Assembly (NCBI RefSeq): GCF_008364795.1
Contig: NZ_VTTM01000009.1
Span: 202,928 to 266,927 of the forward strand
Direction: 5' to 3'
Length of the DNA: 64,000 bases
Source: Azospirillum oryzae
Lineage (GTDB): Bacteria; Pseudomonadota; Alphaproteobacteria; Azospirillales; Azospirillaceae
Position numbers and translations under genes: made by a program. Below the pieces are notes generated by a model. It saw nothing but the letters and a program-made list of their open reading frames with translations. It ran no database searches and was not told the DNA's origin. Below, piece after piece: positions 58,612-64,000 of this stretch (position 1 is its first letter; each line of letters starts with the position of its first letter).

Positions 58612-60009
58612 ATGAGCGTCCAACTCGCCCTCACCTCCGCCCTGTCCGGCCTGCGCACGACGCAGCAGCAGGCGGCGATGGTGTCCCACAACCTCGCCAA
58701 CGCCACCACCGCCGGCTATGTGCGCCGCGACCTCGACCTGTCGGCGGTCACCACCGCCGGCCGGGGTGCAGGAGTGCGGGTGGACGCCGTCGCCCGCAAG
58801 GTGGACGAGCTGCTGATCCGCGACGCGCGGTTCGAGACCAGCCGCTACAGCGGGCAGGAGGCGCGCGCTTCGGCGCTGGCCGACTATGCGCTGGTGCTGG
58901 GGCAGCCGCAGGACGAGAAATCGGTCTCCACCCAGCTGTCGAAGCTGCAGCAGGCTTTCGCCCGCCTGCACGACATGCCCAACGACGACGCGGCCCGCAA
59001 CGCCGTGGTGTCGCAGGCGACCGCCTTGGCCGACGGGTTGAACCGCGCCGCCGAGGCGGCGCAGACCGTGCAGGAGGATGCCAGGGGCCGCCTTCAGACC
59101 TCCGTCGATGCGGTCAACACCTCGCTCCAGCGCATCAGCGACCTGAACGGCAGGATCGCGACGCTGGAGACGCGCGGCGGCGATGCCGGCGACCTGCGCG
59201 ACGAGCGCGACCGCCTGCTCGATCAGGTCTCGCAGGAGATCGGCATCCGCACCTACAGCCGCGAGGACGGCCAGACGGTGGTGATGACCCGCAACGGGCA
59301 GACCTTGCTCGACCACCCACTGGCGCCGGGCGAGCAGCCGCTGACCCTGCTGGGGGACGAGGTGATGGCGAACGGCGTCGCCCTGTCGGCCAAGCCGGAC
59401 AGCGAGATCCAGAGCGGCCGCATCATGGGCTATGTCCAGACCATCAAGCAGGACATGCCCCGCGCGATGGCCCAGTTGGACGAACTGGCGGCCGGCATCG
59501 TCCAGGCCTTCCAGGGGGCGGAGGCCGACCCGACCCAGCCCGGCCTGTTCACCGATGCCGGCGCGGCCTATGGCGCCACCGCCGGTCTGGCGTCGCGCAT
59601 CGCCGTCAACGACGCGGTGCGGACGGAAAGCTGGCGGATGCAGAGCGGCGTGCAGGCGGCGGCCCCGCTTCAGCCCGGCGACCAGACGCAGATCGACAAA
59701 TTCCTGACCGTCTTCACCGGCACCCGCAGCTTCGCCGCCACCGACATGCCGGCCTCGGCGACGCTCGGCGGCTACGCCACGGCGATGGTGTCGGCCCAGC
59801 AGGGCTACCGCACCGGCGCGGAGTCGGAGATGAACGCGCGCAAGATCAGCGCCGACACGCTGGAAACCGCGCGCATCAACCGCGACGGCGTCAACATCGA
59901 CGACGAGATGCAGAAGCTGCTGCTGATCGAGCAGAGCTATGGCGCCAGCGCCCAGGTGGTGCAGGTCGCCGGCCGCATGATCGACATCCTGTTGCAGATC
60001 AAGGGGTAA
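58612..60009 (+). CDS. flgK: Hook-filament junction protein FlgK (HAP1)
   Basis: 465 residues. N-terminal SGLRTTQQQAAMVSHNLANATTAGYVRRD and the C-terminal GVNIDDEMQKLLLIEQSYGASAQVVQ identify FlgK. Middle coiled coil (150-220). 25 bp after flgE and 4 bp before flgL. Confidence 0.95.
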   Translation: MSVQLALTSALSGLRTTQQQAAMVSHNLANATTAGYVRRDLDLSAVTTAGRGAGVRVDAVARKVDELLIRDARFETSRYSGQEARASALADYALVLGQPQDEKSVSTQLSKLQQAFARLHDMPNDDAARNAVVSQATALADGLNRAAEAAQTVQEDARGRLQTSVDAVNTSLQRISDLNGRIATLETRGGDAGDLRDERDRLLDQVSQEIGIRTYSREDGQTVVMTRNGQTLLDHPLAPGEQPLTLLGDEVMANGVALSAKPDSEIQSGRIMGYVQTIKQDMPRAMAQLDELAAGIVQAFQGAEADPTQPGLFTDAGAAYGATAGLASRIAVNDAVRTESWRMQSGVQAAAPLQPGDQTQIDKFLTVFTGTRSFAATDMPASATLGGYATAMVSAQQGYRTGAESEMNARKISADTLETARINRDGVNIDDEMQKLLLIEQSYGASAQVVQVAGRMIDILLQIKG

Positions 60010-60013
60010 GCCG

Positions 60014-61117
60014 ATGCTGTACAATGCCCTGTCCACGCTGGGGATGAGCCGGAAGCTGCAAAGCACCATGACCCGGCAGCAGATGGAGCTGACCCGCGCG
60101 AACGAGGAGGTGTCGACCGGCCTCCATGCCGACGTCGCGGCCACCATCGGCGCCGGCACCGGCCGTGACATCGCACTGCGCAACCTGTTCGACCGCACCG
60201 ACGAGTATGTGAAGACCACCGACCTGCTCGACGGGCGGATGAAGACAATGGACAGCGCGATGACCAGCATCATCGCGTCGGGCACCGACCTGCTGGCCGC
60301 CGCCTCCACCGGATTGGGGCAGCAGTCGCCGACCGGTACGTCTCTGCAGATCCGGGCGCGCGGCGTGCTGGATCAGGTGGTCGGGCTGCTGAACGCCGCG
60401 TCCGGCAACAGCTATCTGTTCGCCGGCACGGCGCTGGACCAGCCGCCGATGCGCAATGTCGACGGCGACAAGTCGGGCCTGCGCTCGCCGATGCAGATCA
60501 TCCAGGATGCCATCCAGTCCGCCACCGGCGGTACCGAGATGCCGAAGACGGCGGCGGAGACCGCGGCGGTGATCGCCCGGCTGGACGATCTGTTCGCCGT
60601 TCGCGACCCGGCGACACCGGCCCCCGCCCCGCTGACCGACACCTTCGAGGGCGGCCTCTACACCGGCACCACGGCGCGGCAGCCGGGCGGCGCCGCGTCG
60701 CCGCGCGTCAGCGGCCGGCCGGCGGAGTCCACCAGCATCGCCTATGGCGTGCAGGCCAACGATCCGATGATGCGGGAGATGCTGGAAGGCATCTACATGC
60801 TGGCGGCGGTCGACACGTCGAAGATGAACGTCGACGCCTATCCCGACTACATCAAGACGGCGGTGGACAAGCTGTCCGGCGGCCTCGGCAAGCTGCGGGA
60901 GGCGACGGCGCAGCTCGGCATCCAGCGCGCCCAGGTCGCCACGCTGGCCGAGCAGCACAAGACGCAGAAGGCGATCCTCAGCCTGCAGATCGACAATCTG
61001 GAAGGCGTCGATCCCTATGAGGCCAGCACGCGGATCACCCAGCTGGAGGCGCAGATCGACGCCACCTCCAGCGCCACCGCGCGCATCGCCAAGCTGCACC
61101 TGACCAACTACCTCTAG
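60014..61117 (+). CDS. flgL: Hook-filament junction protein FlgL (HAP3)
   Basis: 367 residues with flagellin-like N-terminus (TLGMSRKLQSTMTRQQMELTRANEEVSTG) and C-terminal ASTRITQLEAQIDATSSATARIAKLHLTNYL (in parts). Links FlgK to flagellin. Confidence 0.92.
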   Translation: MLYNALSTLGMSRKLQSTMTRQQMELTRANEEVSTGLHADVAATIGAGTGRDIALRNLFDRTDEYVKTTDLLDGRMKTMDSAMTSIIASGTDLLAAASTGLGQQSPTGTSLQIRARGVLDQVVGLLNAASGNSYLFAGTALDQPPMRNVDGDKSGLRSPMQIIQDAIQSATGGTEMPKTAAETAAVIARLDDLFAVRDPATPAPAPLTDTFEGGLYTGTTARQPGGAASPRVSGRPAESTSIAYGVQANDPMMREMLEGIYMLAAVDTSKMNVDAYPDYIKTAVDKLSGGLGKLREATAQLGIQRAQVATLAEQHKTQKAILSLQIDNLEGVDPYEASTRITQLEAQIDATSSATARIAKLHLTNYL

Positions 61118-61128
61118 GCCGCATCACC

Positions 61129-62313
61129 ATGAGCCCCGGCATCCAGGTCCCCGTTCCGCGCCGGCCCCGGCCCGCTTTCCGCCGTGCTGTTTTCAGCCGT
61201 GCCGCGGCGCTGGCCGGCGGGGTGCTGCTGGTGCTTGGCATGCTGTCGGCCGTGCCCGTTCCGGCGGCGGCGCAGACGCGGGTGAAGGATCTGGTCACCT
61301 TCGACGGGGTCCGCCGCAACCAGCTGGTCGGCTATGGTCTGGTGGTCGGGCTGAACGGCACCGGCGACCGCCTCATCAACACACCCTTCACCGAACAGAG
61401 CCTGAAGGGAATGATGGAGCGGCTGGGCATCAACACCCGCGGCGAGACCCTGCGCACCCGCAACGCCGCGGCGGTGATGGTGACCGCCAGCCTGCCGCCC
61501 TTCCCGCGCCAGGGCACGACGGTCGACGTGACGGTGTCGGCGCTTGGTGACGCCACCAGCCTGCTGGGCGGTACGCTGGTGGTGACGCCGCTGCTGGGTG
61601 CCGACGGTGAGGCCTACGCGGTGGCACAGGGGCCGCTGTCGGTCAGCGGCTTCACCGCCGGCGGGGCGGCGGCGACGGTGACCAAGGGGGTGCCGACCAC
61701 CGCCCGCATCGCCAACGGCGCCACGGTGGAACGCGAGCTGAAATTCGCGCTGAACGATGTCGGACAGGTGCGGATGGCCCTGCGCAACCCCGACTTCACC
61801 ACGGCGATCCGCATCGCCGACGCGGTGAACGGCCGGCTCGGCGCCGGCAATGCGCGGGTCGTGGATCTGACCACCGTCGATGTGCGGATCACCGGATCCT
61901 ATGTCGGCAACATCTCCCGCCTGATCGGCGAGATCGAACAGCTGCCGGTCCGCCCCGACGCCATCGCCCGCGTGGTGGTGGACGAGCGCAGCGGCACCAT
62001 CGTCATCGGCGACGATGTGCGCGTCAGCCGTGTCGCCATCACCCAGGGCAACCTGACCGTCCGCGTCGTCGAGACGCCGCAGGTGTCGCAGCCGCAGCCC
62101 TTCAGCAACGGCTCCACCGTCGTGGTGCCGCGCACCGACGTGCAGGTTCAGGAGGGCAACGGCCGCCAGTTCGTGACCGTCGGCGGCAATGTCAGCCTGC
62201 AGCAGCTGGTCAACGGGCTGAACGCGCTGGGGGTGGGGCCGCGCGACATGGTGGCCATCCTCCAGGCCATCAAGGCCGCCGGCGCCCTGCACGCCGATCT
62301 GGAAATCATCTGA
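61129..62313 (+). CDS. flgI: Flagellar P-ring protein FlgI
   Basis: 394 residues; long signal peptide with Arg-rich n-region, cleavage near AAAQT. RVKDLVTFDGVRRNQLVGYGLVVGLNGTGD and LNALGVGPRDMVAILQAIKAAGALHADLEII (in parts) are FlgI hallmarks. Chaperoned by FlgA. Confidence 0.96.
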   Translation: MSPGIQVPVPRRPRPAFRRAVFSRAAALAGGVLLVLGMLSAVPVPAAAQTRVKDLVTFDGVRRNQLVGYGLVVGLNGTGDRLINTPFTEQSLKGMMERLGINTRGETLRTRNAAAVMVTASLPPFPRQGTTVDVTVSALGDATSLLGGTLVVTPLLGADGEAYAVAQGPLSVSGFTAGGAAATVTKGVPTTARIANGATVERELKFALNDVGQVRMALRNPDFTTAIRIADAVNGRLGAGNARVVDLTTVDVRITGSYVGNISRLIGEIEQLPVRPDAIARVVVDERSGTIVIGDDVRVSRVAITQGNLTVRVVETPQVSQPQPFSNGSTVVVPRTDVQVQEGNGRQFVTVGGNVSLQQLVNGLNALGVGPRDMVAILQAIKAAGALHADLEII

Positions 62314-62342
62314 CCCCCGGAGACCACGATGGAGAGACGACG

Positions 62343-62690
62343 ATGGACATCGCCGCAGCGACCCTCCGCAGCACGGCCGTAACAGCGCCTTCGACGCCGG
62401 CCATCCCCAACCCGCCCCTTTCCAACTCCGCTGGCGCCGACAAGGTGGCGAAGGAGTTCGAAGCGATGCTGGTCGGCCAACTGATGGAAAGCATGTTCGC
62501 GGGCATGCGTGAAAGCCCGCTGTTCGGTGGCGGCGGCCCGGCGGAAAAGCCGTGGCGCAGCATGCTGTTGCAGGAATATGGCAAGGCCATCGCCGAGTCC
62601 GGCACGCTGGGCATCGGCAGGATGACCCACGACGAGATTGCGCGCCTTTACGCAGCGCAAGGAACGGCCGGGGCGGAGCAGCGGTCATGA
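62343..62690 (+). CDS. flgJ: Rod-binding protein FlgJ, short form without muramidase
   Basis: 115 residues; only the rod-binding domain (AKEFEAMLVGQLMESMFAGM, residues 36-55). The peptidoglycan hydrolase domain of enterobacterial FlgJ is absent, in line with the separate SLT enzyme at 24583. ATG at 62343; the stop overlaps flgN (ATGA). Confidence 0.9.
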   Translation: MDIAAATLRSTAVTAPSTPAIPNPPLSNSAGADKVAKEFEAMLVGQLMESMFAGMRESPLFGGGGPAEKPWRSMLLQEYGKAIAESGTLGIGRMTHDEIARLYAAQGTAGAEQRS

Positions 62691-63205
62691 GCGTCACCCT
62701 CAAGGATCTGATCCACGAATTCGCCCCCGACCGCGTTGCCGAACAGGCGCAGGCCGAGGGGCCGGCCGCGCCCGATCCCGGCTATGACGGCGCCACCGCC
62801 TTGCTGGTGCGCGACTTCCTCGACGCGGTGGAAGCGCTTTCGTCCGTGCTGGAGGAGGAGTCCGCCTGCATCGCCGCCGGCATGCTCGACCGGCTGGAAG
62901 CCTTTGCCCACCGCAAGGCGGCGATGGCGGAACAGCTGGAAGGCGCCGTGTTGCGGGCGCGGGACGAGGGCATCCGCCTGCCGGACGATCTGCGCGCGAT
63001 GACACTTGAACGCATCGACCGGCTGGAGCGGGCGGTGACCGTCAACGCCTCCGGCCTCGTCGCGCTGCGCAAGGCGGTGTTGACCATCAACCGCAACCTG
63101 CTGACCGCGCTGGAGAAGGCATCCAGCGACGGCACCTATGCCCGCGACGGACAGGCGCGGCGGCCGGTGGAACTCTCGGCGTCCGGCCTGAACGCGACGC
63201 TGTAG
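62687..63205 (+). CDS. flgN: FlgN-family export chaperone
   Basis: 172 residues, all-helical, with FLDAVEALSSVLEEESACIAAGMLDRLEAFAHRKAAMAEQLEGAV (in parts), a FlgN-type pattern of two long helices, and a C-terminal amphipathic helix. Would escort FlgK and FlgL, encoded just upstream. Overlaps flgJ by four bases. Confidence 0.82.
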   Translation: MSVTLKDLIHEFAPDRVAEQAQAEGPAAPDPGYDGATALLVRDFLDAVEALSSVLEEESACIAAGMLDRLEAFAHRKAAMAEQLEGAVLRARDEGIRLPDDLRAMTLERIDRLERAVTVNASGLVALRKAVLTINRNLLTALEKASSDGTYARDGQARRPVELSASGLNATL

Positions 63206-63208
63206 GGC

Positions 63209-63748
63209 TTATCCACGATCCTTGACGCTGGCCAGTTCGCCGGCCTGCTCCAGCTTGATGATGCAGGCGACGAGCGCCCGCTGGAATCCTCGGGCATCGG
63301 ACGGCAGGGAGACGCCGGCGCCGGTCGGCCAGAACTCGACGAAGGCGAGGCCGCCCTCCCCTTCCGTGCCCGGCCATTCGAAGGCGATGCCCAGTCCGAT
63401 CTCCTTCGTCGTCCTCCGGTGATCGGTGACCAGGATTTGCGTTTCCCAATGCATGCCGCCGCTGCCCTTCTCGGCCCGCTGCTGGCTCCAGGTCCGCAGA
63501 TAATCGCGGAAGCTCTCCGAGCGGCGGTCCAGCCGGACGTAGCTGGAACGGTCCGTCACCGATTGCGCCAGCTTGGTGGTGTAGCGGGCCTGGGCCAGGG
63601 CGCGCGTCACATCGGCACACAGCTCCTCGATCAGCGTGAAGCTGCGCCGCACGGTGTCGGACAGGGCGGCCGCAAGCGCGGGACCGGTCAGGGCCGCCGC
63701 GGCGTGGTCCTTGCGGTAGATGTCGAAAAGATCGTCCGGATCGCCCAT
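63209..63748 (-). CDS. Hypothetical protein between flgN and the rRNA operon
   Basis: 179 residues from ATG 63748. Contains a helical N-terminus (VRRSFTLIEELCADVTRALAQARYTTKLAQSV) and an alpha/beta part with HWETQILVTDHRRTTKEIGLGIAFEWPG and AFVEFWP. Codon use is normal. I do not recognise it. Convergent with flgN, 3 bp between stops, and downstream of the 5S rRNA on the same strand but separated by a terminator. Confidence 0.65.
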   Translation of the reverse strand: MGDPDDLFDIYRKDHAAAALTGPALAAALSDTVRRSFTLIEELCADVTRALAQARYTTKLAQSVTDRSSYVRLDRRSESFRDYLRTWSQQRAEKGSGGMHWETQILVTDHRRTTKEIGLGIAFEWPGTEGEGGLAFVEFWPTGAGVSLPSDARGFQRALVACIIKLEQAGELASVKDRG

Positions 63749-63852
63749 CGTCGTCCCCACGCCGCCACCGTCCGGCGGCTCAATCCACCGAATTGACCAA
63801 AAACAAATTAATAGCCGGTGAAGCGATACAGAATTGCGCGCCCCAAACGCGA

Positions 63853-63884
63853 AAACGCCCCGGCTCTGATGAACCGGGGCGTTT
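63853..63884 (-). terminator. Terminator downstream of the rRNA operon
   Basis: Perfect 11-bp stem, AAACGCCCCGG (63853-63863) and CCGGGGCGTTT (63874-63884), 10-nt loop. On the minus strand the second arm runs into TTTTCGCGTTT. It is 60 bp past the 5S 3' end. Confidence 0.88.
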
Positions 63885-63943
63885 CTGATGTGGTGTGAAG
63901 ATGCAAGCTTGTGCTTTGGGTTTGCGTCTCTTGAGTCTGAGTG

Positions 63944-64000
63944 ACCTGGCGGCGACCTACTCTCCCACGTCTTAAGACGCAGTACCATTGGCGCGGAGGC
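63944..64000 (-). rRNA. rrf: 5S ribosomal RNA, 3' part, cut by window
   Basis: The reverse complement ends in GGTAGGTCGCCGCCAGGTC, the typical alphaproteobacterial 5S 3' end, and contains GTGGGAGAGTAGGTCGCCGCC and CCAATGGTACTGCGTCTTAAGACG (shown in parts). The rest of the operon lies beyond the window. Confidence 0.92.

Noticed and set aside
1..64000. CRISPR arrays, tRNA genes, integrase or prophage genes
   Set aside because: No regularly spaced repeats, tRNA-like cloverleaf sequences, or recombinase motifs were noticed on reading the window. A covariance-model scan would be the decisive test for tRNAs.

Overview
The window is a high-GC alphaproteobacterial chromosome or chromid segment, most likely from an Azospirillum-type member of the Rhodospirillales. 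The evidence is GC-rich codon use throughout, a RegB/RegA redox pair, FlaF and FlbT flagellin regulators, a CtrA-like DNA-binding protein, and a self-contained flagellar cluster with its own single flagellin. That last feature resembles the lateral (CtrA-type, fla2-like) flagella of this order. The genus is inference from gene content; no marker gene was compared.

Layout. 1-3.5 kb: the end of a zinc alcohol/formaldehyde dehydrogenase, a small membrane protein, a lipoprotein and an MHS-type transporter. 3.6-8.6 kb: cyoABCD plus a SURF1 gene, a cytochrome o-type quinol oxidase operon with a perfect palindrome in its upstream region. 8.6-10.5 kb: a three-gene operon (membrane protein, lipoprotein, winged-helix regulator) behind a promoter that overlaps two identical-arm palindromes. 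10.7-12.5 kb: regB-regA. 12.5-16 kb: thiD, glmM and folP on the minus strand. 16.2-20.5 kb is accessory: a 926-bp IS5-family element with a damaged transposase, a drug-type MFS pump divergent from a GlxA-like AraC regulator, an unexplained 420-bp gap, and an AT-richer orphan receiver-domain gene.

From 20.5 to 63.2 kb lies an almost complete flagellar system in divergent operons: flhA-fliR-flhB, flgB-flgC-fliE-fliQ-transglycosylase, fliI plus a new small gene, flagellin-flaF-flbT-flaG-like-DUF1217, a CtrA-like regulator, fliF-fliH-fliN-fliP-FhlB-like-fliG, fliL-fliM-DUF6468-motE-fliK-flgD, flgF-flgG-flgA-flgH, a TPR protein, motA-motB, flgE-flgK-flgL-flgI-flgJ-flgN. DUF454 and hflX genes sit inside it. 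I do not see fliJ, fliO or fliD. The window ends in the 3' part of a 5S rRNA gene on the minus strand, preceded (in + coordinates) by its terminator hairpin.

The most interesting signal is regulatory. At least eight flagellar transcription units begin with the same architecture: two TTAA-like half-sites 7 bp apart, usually around a CCGG-like centre, then 11 bp, then a (T/C)A(T/G/C)CGT-like -10 element. This matches a CtrA-box promoter. The CtrA-like protein encoded inside the cluster keeps the CtrA recognition helix (IDVYICKLRKK) but has lost the canonical phosphoacceptor aspartate. I infer a dedicated, possibly phosphorylation-independent regulator of this flagellar regulon. A second receiver protein at the cluster edge (19.9 kb) also lacks the phosphosite Asp (Asn instead).
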